Shown here in pieces: positions 1 through 15,893 of a stretch of 64,000 nt of DNA; the stretch's first letter is position 1; each line of letters starts with the position of its first letter. The stretch covers positions 434,001 through 498,000 of the forward strand of contig NZ_CP015780.1 of the NCBI RefSeq assembly GCF_001945665.1, read 5' to 3'. This stretch comes from Borreliella mayonii. Its GTDB lineage: Bacteria > Spirochaetota > Spirochaetia > Borreliales > Borreliaceae. The notes below the pieces were generated by a model. It did no database searches. It was not told the origin of the DNA and worked only from the letters and a program-made list of their open reading frames with translations. Both the position numbers and the translations under genes were made by a program.

Positions 1-1843
1 CTTTAAAGTTGCTTACCAGAATAAGCTTCGATTTAATATTATAAGCCAAATTTTTACTATATAAAAAATCAAGTACAGCAAATCTCTCCAAAGATCTAGA
101 TGGAAGCACCCTTTTTTTATTTGAAAAAATATAAAGCGGAATTCGAGAATTTAATTTTATATTGAAAACATTCTCTAAATTTGAATCTACTGCATTAGTA
201 TTTAGCATATCGATTTTTCCAGATTTGATTAATTTTTTAAGATCTAAACTATTGTGTGCTTCAATTATGTTAAATCCTAAACCTGAAAACATTCTAATCT
301 TATCAAGCAGAAATTGATTTATTCCTTTATAACTATTTGCTTCAACATAATCTATTGGATACCAATTTTTAACAGCAAGATTTAATTTATTATTTTTTGA
401 TAACCAAATTTTTTCTTCTATATTAAATTTAACCTTATTCATAATTTTATAACTATTTATTCTAGAACTATTAATCTCTTCTTTATCCAACCAATTTTTA
501 TCTATTTGAAGTAAAGATTCAAATGAAATATCATCAAATATAGCATTGAGAATATATTTAATAACCTTATAAATCCTGTTATCAATAGCTAATACTAAAA
601 ATCTATTTTTATTAAAAATAGAATCGTAAGATTTTAATCTACCGTTATATCCATTTAATTTTAATAAATATTTTGTTGTTATTGAATTTTCTATAAACCC
701 ATATGAATTATTAACAATATCTATAAAGTTATTAACAATATCTTTATTCTTATTTAATTGAATGTTATTAAAATTAAAATCAATAAACTGAGAATTTATT
801 GGACCAGTATCATTGTTTAGGTCTTTAGAATAAAATTTAAAATTAAGAGGATATATTGGCTTACTTACCACATAATTAACATTTTCAAATACACTATCAT
901 TACTAATAATTCCTCCAAAAATGCCTACTGACTTTCCATCTAATGATTTCTTAATATCCTCTTTGGGAAACCCCTTAAAAATAGGCTTAAAGATATGTTG
1001 CCTTGAAAGAAGATTCCATAAATCCACTAAAATGCCAGACAATTTTCTCTGTGAATTAATAAAACTTAAAGGAGGATAATCGTTATATAAACCAACATCA
1101 ACAAAATTTCCCTTAGAAGTAGTATCTAAAAAAGAAACAACAAGTTCTTCGGGCATTTTCATCAAATATGAAAACAAATCTAAATTCAAATTCTTTATTA
1201 TCTCAGGAGCATTTCTACTAATAGCTACTCTATTTTTAATACTATAAAAAACATCTCCGGTAAAAATCACAAGATCTTCACGTAAAAAACGCTTTGCAAT
1301 ATAATGTAAAGTCTTACAATCACCATATATATAATCGACTTTATCATTTTTTAAAGCCAATATTAACTCTTGTACATTATCAGCCAAAAAAATAGTGCTA
1401 GCACTTTTTAGCCTTAAGATATCTTCATATATTGTATTTTTAATAACCCCTATATTAAAATTGGATAAAAATGTTGAATGGGTATTTTTATATTCTTTAT
1501 TAGAGCTTTTAGAAAATAAAATTGAAATACTCCTAGCAAGTTCGCTTTTAAAATAAAAAAAATCATTTAATTTTGTATTATAGGTCAATCCCAAATATAT
1601 TGCTTCATCTTCAATTTCACTTTCATTTAAATTGTCAATATGCTCAACGCTAATATCAACATTATTATCTTCTGCCCATTTATCTAAAATAGAAAAAATA
1701 AGTCCCTCATATTCTCCCTTATTATTCTTATAGTAAAAAGGAAAATATTGATCTATAAGCTTAAACTTAAAAATATTCTTAGGAAATAAATTGACGTTGA
1801 CAAAGCAAACCAAAAGTAAAATTAAAAAATTTGCTTTTTTCAT
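1..1843 (-). CDS. hk1: Hybrid sensor histidine kinase Hk1, 5' part (runs off the window)
   Basis: An open minus-strand frame starts at ATG 1843-1841, with an AAGGAA ribosome site about 14 bases upstream, and continues past position 1, so about 614 residues are visible. It begins with a hydrophobic signal peptide (MKKANFLILLLVCFVN). The rest looks like repeated periplasmic solute-binding domains (SBP_bac_3 type), for example FKLIDQYFPFYYKNNKGEYEG near residue 25 and similar segments near 270 and 500. In Lyme Borrelia this sensor architecture, next to the rRNA region, belongs to Hk1, which controls the cyclic-di-GMP synthase Rrp1. The kinase and receiver domains lie outside the window, so that part is inferred from the family. 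Confidence 0.8.
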   Translation of the reverse strand, partial: MKKANFLILLLVCFVNVNLFPKNIFKFKLIDQYFPFYYKNNKGEYEGLIFSILDKWAEDNNVDISVEHIDNLNESEIEDEAIYLGLTYNTKLNDFFYFKSELARSISILFSKSSNKEYKNTHSTFLSNFNIGVIKNTIYEDILRLKSASTIFLADNVQELILALKNDKVDYIYGDCKTLHYIAKRFLREDLVIFTGDVFYSIKNRVAISRNAPEIIKNLNLDLFSYLMKMPEELVVSFLDTTSKGNFVDVGLYNDYPPLSFINSQRKLSGILVDLWNLLSRQHIFKPIFKGFPKEDIKKSLDGKSVGIFGGIISNDSVFENVNYVVSKPIYPLNFKFYSKDLNNDTGPINSQFIDFNFNNIQLNKNKDIVNNFIDIVNNSYGFIENSITTKYLLKLNGYNGRLKSYDSIFNKNRFLVLAIDNRIYKVIKYILNAIFDDISFESLLQIDKNWLDKEEINSSRINSYKIMNKVKFNIEEKIWLSKNNKLNLAVKNWYPIDYVEANSYKGINQFLLDKIRMFSGLGFNIIEAHNSLDLKKLIKSGKIDMLNTNAVDSNLENVFNIKLNSRIPLYIFSNKKRVLPSRSLERFAVLDFLYSKNLAYNIKSKLILVSNFK

Positions 1844-1940
1844 ATTATTTTAAAATTTCCTTATTAAAATACAACAGCTTTATTACTATGTAAAAATAAA
1901 TATACACAATAAATCCAAGGGTTAAAATATAAAATAAAAA

Positions 1941-2052
1941 CCCTGGCAATAACTTAATCTCCCGCGAACTCGCAGTACCATCAGCGAATAAGAGCTTAAC
2001 TTCTGTGTTCGGAATGATAACAGGTGTTTCCTCTTTTCTTTAACCACCAGGG
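1941..2052 (-). rRNA. rrf: 5S ribosomal RNA, distal copy
   Basis: 112 bases bounded by the complementary ends CCTGG and CCAGG, containing the typical 5S core (GAACACAGAAGTTAAGCTC on the minus strand). It follows the 23S gene by about 23 bases. It differs from the other 5S copy at 1957 (A versus C) and 1964 (G versus A) in plus-strand letters. The other copy is closer to the usual bacterial 5S sequence there. A T-rich tract follows the 3' end and could end transcription. Confidence 0.95.
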
Positions 2053-2075
2053 TTTTTAAAAGGAAGACAAAAACA

Positions 2076-5004
<2,929 letters not shown>

Positions 5005-5055
5005 TATTTTTATCTTCCATCTCTATTTTGCCAATTTGTTTATGCAACATAAAAT

Positions 5056-5084
5056 AATATATATCTTTGTTTAATACATGTCAA
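5056..5084 (-). promoter_or_regulatory. Promoter of the distal 23S-5S unit
   Basis: On the minus strand TTGACA (5084-5079) is followed by a 17-base spacer and TATATT (5061-5056), about 45 bases before the start of the processing stem. It lies inside the duplicated block, whose edge is only two bases beyond the -35 box, so each 23S-5S copy has its own promoter. Confidence 0.8.
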
Positions 5085-5183
5085 TATATATTTTATTTTT
5101 TATGCTATTTAAATAACACATTCAAAAACACTAATATTGAAAAAACTAAAAACAAATCCAAGGGTTAAAGTATAAAATAAAAA

Positions 5184-5295
5184 CCCTGGCAATAACTTAC
5201 TCTCCCACGAACTCGCAGTACCATCAGCGAATAAGAGCTTAACTTCTGTGTTCGGAATGATAACAGGTGTTTCCTCTTTTCTTTAACCACCAGGG
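5184..5295 (-). rRNA. rrf: 5S ribosomal RNA, proximal copy
   Basis: 112 bases with paired ends CCTGG/CCAGG. It keeps the common bacterial 5S sequence at the two positions where the other copy differs. It follows its 23S gene by about 23 bases. Confidence 0.95.
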
Positions 5296-5318
5296 TTTTT
5301 AAAAGGAAGACAAAAATA

Positions 5319-8247
<2,929 letters not shown>

Positions 8248-8298
8248 TATTTTTATCTTCCATCTCTATTTTGCCAATTTGTTTATGCAACATAAAAT

Positions 8299-8327
8299 AA
8301 TATATATCTTTGTTTAATACATGTCAA
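8299..8327 (-). promoter_or_regulatory. Promoter of the proximal 23S-5S unit
   Basis: TTGACA (8327-8322), a 17-base spacer and TATATT (8304-8299) on the minus strand, identical to the promoter of the other copy. Confidence 0.8.
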
Positions 8328-8447
8328 TACTTATTACAATATTTTAATAAATAAATTTACAAAAATAAATTATAAGTAAAAAATTTATATTTTAAATAGA
8401 AAATTCTGCTAAAAATAAACCAAATACATTAAACATTTGAATCCAAA

Positions 8448-9290
8448 TTATTCATATTTAATATCAAGCTCAAAAAAATCAATTAAAAACCTAGCAACAC
8501 CATCCTCATTATTGCTAAATTTTGTTATTTCATTATTTGTTAAATTAATTTTAAGAAACTCATTAGCATTTTTCATTAAAACCCCTTTACCAAGATTTTT
8601 GAGCATCTCATAATCATTATTATTATCTCCAAAAGCCAAAACATCACACAATGGAATGCTTTCAAGAAAAGCAATATTTTTAATAGCATTATATTTATTA
8701 GCATTAATATTGGTAACCTCTAATAAATCCTTAGAAGAAAAAAACACCCTTATGTCTTGAAAACTCTTACTCCTAATTTCATTGTCAAGTTTATTAAGAA
8801 TTGCCAAATCCTCACAATAATAAACAATCTTAGAAACAGAATCAACATTTAGTTTAGTCAAATCTCTAATGATAACATTTAACCCCAAATCTCTAATAAA
8901 ATGTTTCATAATAGGACTTTTAACATCTGTATTAGAATACCAAGTATCAAAAGTGTAAAGATTAACATCAATATTATCTGTATGTATATTGAGAATTTCT
9001 TTTACTAAGCCATAACTCATTGCGTATCTAAAAATTAAATTTTCTTGCAAAAACACTTCAGCCCCATTCGCCGTTACAAGATAATTTTCATTAATACCAA
9101 TTTCTTTTAATTGACTCCTAATATTTTTAATTTCACTCAATCTTCTACCGGTTGCAACAATTATTTTAAAATCTTTCCCCAAAGTCAAAAGAACCTTAAG
9201 AGTTAAAAAAGTAATCTCATGATTATCATTTAATAAAGTGCCATCAAGATCAAAAACCAGCATTTTATATCTTTTATAATTAGAATTCAT
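8448..9290 (-). CDS. HAD-superfamily (Cof-type) phosphatase
   Basis: 280 residues. HAD motif I is the nucleophile motif LVFDLDGTLL (near 11-20), motif II IIVATGRR (near 43-50), and motif IV LAFGDNNNDYEML (near 218-230), with a Cof-type cap between. Such enzymes dephosphorylate sugar phosphates or nucleotides such as FMN; the substrate cannot be read here. The start has GAGAG about ten bases upstream. A second Met (residue 10) just before motif I is an alternative start. It sits between tRNA-Ile and the 23S genes on the same strand as the rRNA, 133 bases from the mpg gene. Confidence 0.85.
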   Translation of the reverse strand: MNSNYKRYKMLVFDLDGTLLNDNHEITFLTLKVLLTLGKDFKIIVATGRRLSEIKNIRSQLKEIGINENYLVTANGAEVFLQENLIFRYAMSYGLVKEILNIHTDNIDVNLYTFDTWYSNTDVKSPIMKHFIRDLGLNVIIRDLTKLNVDSVSKIVYYCEDLAILNKLDNEIRSKSFQDIRVFFSSKDLLEVTNINANKYNAIKNIAFLESIPLCDVLAFGDNNNDYEMLKNLGKGVLMKNANEFLKINLTNNEITKFSNNEDGVARFLIDFFELDIKYE

Positions 9291-9423
9291 ATATAAATCT
9301 CTCTTATAAAATATGCTATCACAAATAATTTATTCTCAATAAATCACTCTTAAAGCATGAAATAATCAAATTTAATAATATTATATTTTTTTAAAATTTT
9401 TTAAAAAAATATTTAAATAAAAA

Positions 9424-9984
9424 TCAACGCCTTGAAACAAATTTGTTATCTTTGATATAAAATCTCCAAAGCTTGTTTATATCACTCTCTTTTGCATAAT
9501 CAATATTGATTCTTTTTGAACAAACTATATTAAAATCTAAATTCAAACCTCTTTGTAAAAAAAGCTCATTATTCCCAATAAGATCAACTTTATTAAAAGT
9601 TAAATCAATGTTTAAAAATTTTGTAAGTTTTCCAGGGCCATTAGTAAGAATGCTTTTTCCCCCCAATAATGGAGAAATGGGCTCTACGCTTCTAATTAAA
9701 ACAGCTTGAGGATTATTTTTATCAGCAGTCACAATATTAAACATATAATGCATGCCATATATCATATACACATAAGAATATCCTCCTATGCTATACATAG
9801 CATTTGTGCGATTTGTTCTTTTGCCACCATAAGAATGACAAGCACTATCTGTTATTCCCATATAAGCTTCCGTTTCAACGATTCTGGTAACTATTTCCTC
9901 TTTGTTGATCTTTCTGATCAACAAATTGCCAAGCAATAACTTTGCAACAGTAGCAGCATCTTGTATAAAAAAATATCGATCCAT
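9424..9984 (-). CDS. mpg: DNA-3-methyladenine glycosylase (AAG/Mpg family)
   Basis: 186 residues from ATG 9984. It removes alkylated purines in base-excision repair. Family motifs are VETEAYMG (with the catalytic Glu), DSACHSYGGKRTNRTNAMY, GYSYVYMIYGMHYMFNIVT and AVLIRSVEP. The frame is open 19 codons further upstream, but the family match begins at MDRYFFIQDAATVAKLLLG, and that ATG has GAG a few bases before it, so I chose it. It lies in the long 16S-23S spacer, on the rRNA strand. Confidence 0.9.
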   Translation of the reverse strand: MDRYFFIQDAATVAKLLLGNLLIRKINKEEIVTRIVETEAYMGITDSACHSYGGKRTNRTNAMYSIGGYSYVYMIYGMHYMFNIVTADKNNPQAVLIRSVEPISPLLGGKSILTNGPGKLTKFLNIDLTFNKVDLIGNNELFLQRGLNLDFNIVCSKRINIDYAKESDINKLWRFYIKDNKFVSRR

Positions 9985-10454
9985 AAACTCAAGTTTAAAA
10001 CAAGATAATAATAAAAAATTATTACCTAAACACACACGCAAAACATAAGAATATATTATTCACAATAATAATAAAAACTAAAATAATTTAATTATACAAT
10101 AAGTACATATTTTAATAAATTCTTGAAAAATCTCAATTAGCAATATAAAATTAGTAAAAAAGTCTAAACACTATGCTATCACTAATGAAAATTAATTTTT
10201 GAAGCAGATATTTATGGATTTTCCCAATTATAAATGCCTGTTAATATAATATTTTGCATTTGATTAAAAAATCAAAAATCGATCATACGCAATGAATCAA
10301 TTATAGCGCTTTTTAGAATGCCCCTTAATCTATACTTCTAAAGCAATAAAAAAATTTAAAAATTTGAAATAATACAGCTTAAATCAGTTTATATAAAAAT
10401 ATTAATCTAAAATATCGAACATTAATAAATATATAAAAAATTATAAACTATACG
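9985..10454. other. Long AT-rich spacer with no gene seen
   Basis: About 470 bases between mpg and the tRNA-Ile promoter. No credible reading frame on either strand. One small hairpin, TTTGATT-AAAA-AATCAAA, at 10259-10276. It may hold decayed sequence, but no parent was recognised. Confidence 0.5.
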
Positions 10455-10493
10455 CAATATCTCTTATGCCTTTTTAAGATATAAGAGATATTG
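10455..10493. promoter_or_regulatory. 13-bp inverted repeat abutting the tRNA-Ile promoter
   Basis: CAATATCTCTTAT (10455-10467) is perfectly mirrored as ATAAGAGATATTG (10481-10493) with a 13-base spacer. The right arm ends with the first three bases of the -35 box of the tRNA-Ile promoter. Neither strand has a clean T-run after it, which favours a protein-binding site or cruciform over a terminator. Function is inferred. Confidence 0.5.
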
Positions 10494-10519
10494 ACAAAGT
10501 CAGAAGATTTAAATAAAAT
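10491..10519 (+). promoter_or_regulatory. Promoter of tRNA-Ile
   Basis: TTGACA (10491-10496), a 17-base spacer and TAAAAT (10514-10519), about 16 bases before the expected transcript start's tRNA. It drives the plus strand, opposite to all rRNA genes here. Confidence 0.85.
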
Positions 10520-10542
10520 TTGTAAAGAATTAATATGCTTAA

Positions 10543-10616
10543 GGGATCATAGCTCAGGTGGTTAGAGCGCAGGTCTGATAAACCTGAGGTCGGATGTTCA
10601 ACTCATCCTGGTCCCA
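10543..10616 (+). tRNA. tRNA-Ile (anticodon GAT)
   Basis: 74-base cloverleaf: acceptor GGGATCA/TGGTCCC, D stem GCTC/GAGC, anticodon stem CAGGT/ACCTG with loop CTGATAA, T arm GGATG-TTCAACT-CATCC, discriminator A; CCA is not encoded. It is on the plus strand, unlike the flanking tRNA-Ala and rRNA genes, so it has to be transcribed separately. Confidence 0.97.
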
Positions 10617-10849
10617 ATTTAGTCCATTGTTTCAAAATCCAATCATAACTACAAAAAATGTTTACTTAATTTCGATATTGATGATTATACTGTATTACAA
10701 TATAATCTCAATTTTTAAAATTGATAATTACCATTCCATTAGATTTAAAATCATACTTACTATTAATAAAATTTAATATAAAGTTATGCAATATTAAATA
10801 ATTGCTAAAAATTTATTTTTTATAAATTTCAAACCAAAAATTTACCTTG

Positions 10850-11375
10850 ACTTCAAAAACTTTTTAATCAAAATAAAAATACAGAGAAGAGTTAATAAAA
10901 TTGGCCTTAATTTATCTTTCTATTATAAAGGGGTTGACCCAGATATACTATAATATCTTGTTATGACTTCACCCCCTACTAAACATACCTTAAATACCTT
11001 CCTCCCTTGCGGGTTAGAATAATAGCTTCGGGTATCCCCAACTCGGGTAGTGTGTACAAAGCCCGAGAACGTATTCACCATATCATTCTGATATACGATT
11101 ACTAGCGATTCCAACTTCATGAAGTCGAGTTCAGACTTCAATCCGGACTGAGACCTGATTTATGGGCCTTGCCAACATTACTGTTTTGCTTCGCACAGGC
11201 CCATTGTAGCACGTGTGTAGCCCAGGACATAAGGGCCATGATGATTTGACGTCATCCCCACCTTCCTACGACTTATCACCGACAGTCTTATCTGAGTCCC
11301 CACCATTACACATACCGATAACGACAAAAAGAATTGCTGCTCGTTACAAGACTTGCCCAACCCAGGCATCAAGCT
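10850..11375 (-). pseudogene. Degenerate partial 16S rRNA copy (3' third plus 3' flank)
   Basis: This segment matches the 3' end of the intact 16S gene (11883 to about 12350) and its 3' flank, in the same orientation. The match starts in the flank near 10850 and passes the gene end at about 10921. It is clear until about 11371, then fades; weak similarity may reach about 11560. It carries many substitutions, a 3'-end change that spoils the anti-Shine-Dalgarno (AAGGAGG became AAGGGGT in plus letters), and loss of 12 bases of the decoding-site region between two GGTGTG repeats. No 5' two-thirds is present, so it cannot make a functional 16S. Reading frames across it are chance. Confidence 0.9.
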
Positions 11376-11638
11376 TAACGATCTTTATTATTAGCTTTTA
11401 GTTGGAAATTAATGCAGACCGTTTATAAAATAGGCTTTCTGAAAAATATAATCCTACCCAATCCTTGTGCCTTAGTAAAACAACGTTGACCCTTATAAGA
11501 AACTTGTCCTCATTTCTAAACATTTTACTTAATATAAACAGGTTCTAACTTCCTATATCTTATCTTACAATAATTATTTTAGCATTTATCTAATTTGTTT
11601 GACAACATATTTAATCACAATCTAAGGCACATACCCAA

Positions 11639-11712
11639 TGGAGGTTAAGGGACTCGAACCCTTGACCCTCGGCTTGCAAAGCCGATGCTCTAGCCAACTG
11701 AGCTAAACCCCC
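11639..11712 (-). tRNA. tRNA-Ala (anticodon TGC)
   Basis: 74-base cloverleaf: acceptor GGGGGTT/AACCTCC with one G-U pair, anticodon stem TCGGC/GCCGA, loop TTTGCAA, discriminator A. It lies about 170 bases downstream of the 16S gene on the same strand and is presumably co-transcribed with it. Confidence 0.97.
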
Positions 11713-11840
11713 AAAATGATCTAAATATAAGTTTAATAAAGCTCTTTAATATCAACAATAAAAAATTTAATATACAAACTTCTATTAAACCTACAGAAGC
11801 AACAATGGTTTTAAAACTCTTTTATCAAAAGAAAAGAGCA

Positions 11841-11852
11841 GGGAAGAGTTAA
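11841..11852 (-). other. 3' arm of the 16S precursor processing stem
   Basis: GGGAAGAGTTAA in the 16S 3' flank (plus letters) is exactly complementary to TTAACTCTTCCC at 13481-13492 in the 5' leader, with weaker pairing beyond. Such long-range stems enclosing 16S are cut by RNase III. A near copy of this arm also survives in the decayed 16S copy at about 10873-10886. Confidence 0.7.
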
Positions 11853-11882
11853 TGGAATTAGCCTTAGTTTATCTTTCTCTTA

Positions 11883-13419
<1,537 letters not shown>

Positions 13420-13480
13420 TCTTATTTTTTATTTAAAAAAATTAACAGGTTTTGCTTATTCTTTTGGCTTTTAACCTTAC

Positions 13481-13492
13481 TTAACTCTTCCC
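13481..13492 (-). other. 5' arm of the 16S precursor processing stem
   Basis: TTAACTCTTCCC (plus letters) in the 16S leader pairs with 11841-11852 in the trailer. Confidence 0.7.
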
Positions 13493-13528
13493 TTCTCTCA
13501 TCTTCCAATAATCATTTCAACCTTTAAT

Positions 13529-13558
13529 ACTTTAACAAAAGAAGAATCATATTGTCAA
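13529..13558 (-). promoter_or_regulatory. Promoter of 16S rRNA
   Basis: On the minus strand TTGACA (13558-13553), an 18-base spacer and TAAAGT (13534-13529), about 110 bases upstream of the mature 16S 5' end. It is the best sigma-70-type match in the leader region. Confidence 0.75.
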
Positions 13559-13628
13559 TACCTTTGCATTATTTTATTAATATAAAATGCAAAAAAATAA
13601 ATTTTTATTAAAAACCATGATAAAAGCA

Positions 13629-14177
13629 TTAACAACCACATTTTTCATTAACAGGTAAGGTTGTAAAAATTTTTTTCAATTTATTTCCTAATTTAGCTTT
13701 TAAATAATCAAAAAAAGTTCTGAAATTCTCATTATCTCCTTTAAACTTAATCCACAGTTCTTTAAAAGTCAAAATTCCTTCCCTAAGATCCTTGTAATTA
13801 GAAAAAGCCGCAGTACAATCACTATACATTAAATTATAAAAATCAGAATCTTGCTTATCTTTAAAAAAATCTATACTTGGTATTTTTTTAGCAAAGGCAA
13901 ATCCTCTCTCATAGGCCGTACCCGAATCAACATAATTAACCAAAGCTAAAACAATATCGCTACTAACTAGCTCTTTTAAATCTATCTCTCTTATCTTCTC
14001 TCTTATATCTCTATTTGCAAACTTATAATCAACCTTTTCAAGCAATCCCATCTTTTTGACAGCATGATGCTCTGGAGAAAATACATCTAAATTAAACTCT
14101 TCAAGAAATTTCAAAACCTCATCCCTTAGCTTAATTTCCTCTTCCTTAAAAAATGGAGAAGCTAAATAAATTTTCAT
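13629..14177 (-). CDS. Nucleoside 2-deoxyribosyltransferase family protein
   Basis: 182 residues. The N-terminal LASPFF and the DSGTAYERGFAFA motif (near 122-134), with the nucleophile Glu, place it in the nucleoside 2-deoxyribosyltransferase family. These enzymes exchange bases between deoxynucleosides in purine and pyrimidine salvage, a plausible role in an organism with few biosynthetic pathways. The C-terminal extension after about 150 (KLKKIFTTLPVNEKCGC) is beyond the family core. It reads away from the 16S promoter and sits 94 bases from rsmI. Substrate range is not readable. Confidence 0.85.
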   Translation of the reverse strand: MKIYLASPFFKEEEIKLRDEVLKFLEEFNLDVFSPEHHAVKKMGLLEKVDYKFANRDIREKIREIDLKELVSSDIVLALVNYVDSGTAYERGFAFAKKIPSIDFFKDKQDSDFYNLMYSDCTAAFSNYKDLREGILTFKELWIKFKGDNENFRTFFDYLKAKLGNKLKKIFTTLPVNEKCGC

Positions 14178-14271
14178 AAAAACCCCTATTAAAATTCAAG
14201 TATAACACAATAAATCAATCGGGTAAAATCAATAATAAATAAATTTTTGACATCTAAGCAAAAAACATTTA

Positions 14272-14946
14272 TTATGAATGACTCCTGCTGACTAAAATAG
14301 TAAATTCTCCTTTAACCCTCTCCTTGCTCGATTCAAAATATTTTTTTAATTCTAAAGGCTTACCAATTTGATATTCTTCATAAATTTTTGTCATCTCGCG
14401 ACCAATAAGAATCTTCGCATCTAAACTAACAGAAGAAATTTCAACAAGCAATTTCAAAATTCTATGACCAGATTCAAGCAGAACAAATGCATCACCCCTT
14501 TTATATAACTCAGCAATTCTTTTAAATCTTTTAAGACCTTTGTTAGGCAAAAACCCCTCAAAAAGCACTGATTTATCTCTAAAAGGATTAACACTTACAA
14601 TTGTATTAAAAGAGCTTACTCCAGGAATTGGATAAACTTTGTACCCCTCTCTAAAAGCAGCAGCAACTAACAAACTGCCAGGATCACTAAGCCCTGGAGT
14701 ACCAGCGTCACTAACAAAAGCAACAGAATCTCCTTTTGCCAAATAATCCAATAGTAAATTTATCTTCTTATTTTCTGTTATGGCATTACAAGAAATCATT
14801 TTTTTATTAATTTTATATCGCAATAAAAGTTTACTAGTAACCCTCGTATCTTCTGCAAATATGACATTTACCGATTTTAAAACATCAATTGCTCTATAAG
14901 TAATATCTTCTAAATTGCCTATTGGCGTACCAACAATATATAACAT
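14272..14946 (-). CDS. rsmI: 16S rRNA (cytidine-2'-O)-methyltransferase RsmI
   Basis: 224 residues from ATG 14946 (MLYIVGTPIGNLEDITYRA, the family N-terminus); a TTG seven codons upstream is the alternative, and GGAG lies very close to the ATG. RsmI methylates the ribose of C1402 in the 16S decoding centre. SAM-binding motifs are GTPIGNLEDIT, FAEDTRVTSKLL, VAFVSDAGTPGLSDPG and PIPGVSSFNTIV, typical of the tetrapyrrole methylase fold. It ends soon after GEFTILVS, so the short C-terminal helical domain of longer RsmI proteins (about 280 residues) is absent. Confidence 0.92.
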   Translation of the reverse strand: MLYIVGTPIGNLEDITYRAIDVLKSVNVIFAEDTRVTSKLLLRYKINKKMISCNAITENKKINLLLDYLAKGDSVAFVSDAGTPGLSDPGSLLVAAAFREGYKVYPIPGVSSFNTIVSVNPFRDKSVLFEGFLPNKGLKRFKRIAELYKRGDAFVLLESGHRILKLLVEISSVSLDAKILIGREMTKIYEEYQIGKPLELKKYFESSKERVKGEFTILVSRSHS

Positions 14947-15156
14947 AGCTCCTTTTAATTCCTCCAAAAACCAAAAATAAATATATTAAAAGCATCTTTT
15001 TTTTAAATGATAAAAATCTAAAATCCTTTACTTACTAAATACAAGAATAAGATATAAGCTATATTTTATATATCTATCAAAATACTTGCTTTTGTATTAC
15101 ATTTAGTTATATCATTAAGTATTAGTGATTAAAAAGTTAAAAGAAAGGGAAAATTT

Positions 15157-15474
15157 ATGTTTGCATTAATTAGAAAAATATTTATGATTTATTTTCTATG
15201 CATTACTCTTGTAGGTTTTGCCATGATTTTTATTGATAGCAAATTTACCGAACAGCGTGATGCTAAAGAAAATCAAAACAAAATTAATCAACATACAATC
15301 AAACCTAATTTAATTATGTTTACATCTTCTATAGGAGGATTTTTGGGTGTTTATGCTGGAATTTGGATCTTCAACTATGATAAAAGCAATTTTTACCTAA
15401 ATTGGGGAAATTTAATAATATTAATATACAATATAGCTCTCATTATCACTGTATACTCAAAATCACATAGTTAG
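15157..15474 (+). CDS. Small membrane protein, DUF1294-like
   Basis: 105 residues with predicted membrane segments near 9-27, 52-71 and 82-100. The pattern SIGGFLGVYAGIWIFNYDKSNFY resembles the conserved GG-LG---G---F-HKT motif of DUF1294 proteins, and DSKFTEQ may match the family's early DK---- motif. No function is known for the family. AAAGAAAGGGAAAATTT precedes the ATG and supplies a ribosome site. It stands alone on the plus strand in a mostly minus-strand arm. Confidence 0.7.
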   Translation: MFALIRKIFMIYFLCITLVGFAMIFIDSKFTEQRDAKENQNKINQHTIKPNLIMFTSSIGGFLGVYAGIWIFNYDKSNFYLNWGNLIILIYNIALIITVYSKSHS

Positions 15475-15503
15475 ATAAAACATAGCCCAATTATTTTCAT
15501 AAT

Positions 15504-15893
15504 TTATAAATTATTGACTATAATTCCTCTTTTAATCATATATTTATAAACCTCTTCAGGATTTTCCAAGCTTTCAATCAAGCTTTCTGCTCTATCATTT
15601 ATTTTTTCCACCAATTTTTTATAAGCCACTTTTATTCCTCTGCTTTCTAAAAAATCCTTTGCAGGTTGAGAAACAACCCCAGCTTGAACATTTTGAAGCC
15701 CTATATTATAAATAATAACGGCTGCCGCCTTGCCCACAACTTTATCATAAATTTCAAGTCCCTCTTTATTCTGGATATATTTATTGATAAAATTATCTAC
15801 TTCTAAAAGGGGCTTTAATCCCCTTTCCATATTAGAATAAAGTATTTTATGATCTTTGAACAACCTTAATGTTGGATTCAAGCCTGATATCAT
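15504..15893 (-). CDS. DUF1893 family protein
   Basis: 129 residues. The segment ILYSNMERGLKPLLE, then DKVVGKAAAVIIYNIGLQNVQAGVVSQPAKDFLESRGI, matches the DUF1893 family, a small domain of unknown function related to cytidine-deaminase-like folds. I see no catalytic Cys motif. The start has AAAAGAGG about eight bases upstream. It converges with the DUF1294 gene. Confidence 0.75.
   Translation of the reverse strand: MISGLNPTLRLFKDHKILYSNMERGLKPLLEVDNFINKYIQNKEGLEIYDKVVGKAAAVIIYNIGLQNVQAGVVSQPAKDFLESRGIKVAYKKLVEKINDRAESLIESLENPEEVYKYMIKRGIIVNNL

Noticed and set aside
5087..5153. Target-site-like repeats flanking the 23S-5S units
   Set aside because: The flanks share no direct repeat beyond the unit itself, so transposition is not supported.
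10923..11401. Several short frames in both directions
   Set aside because: They fall in the decayed 16S copy; the similarity is at the RNA gene level.
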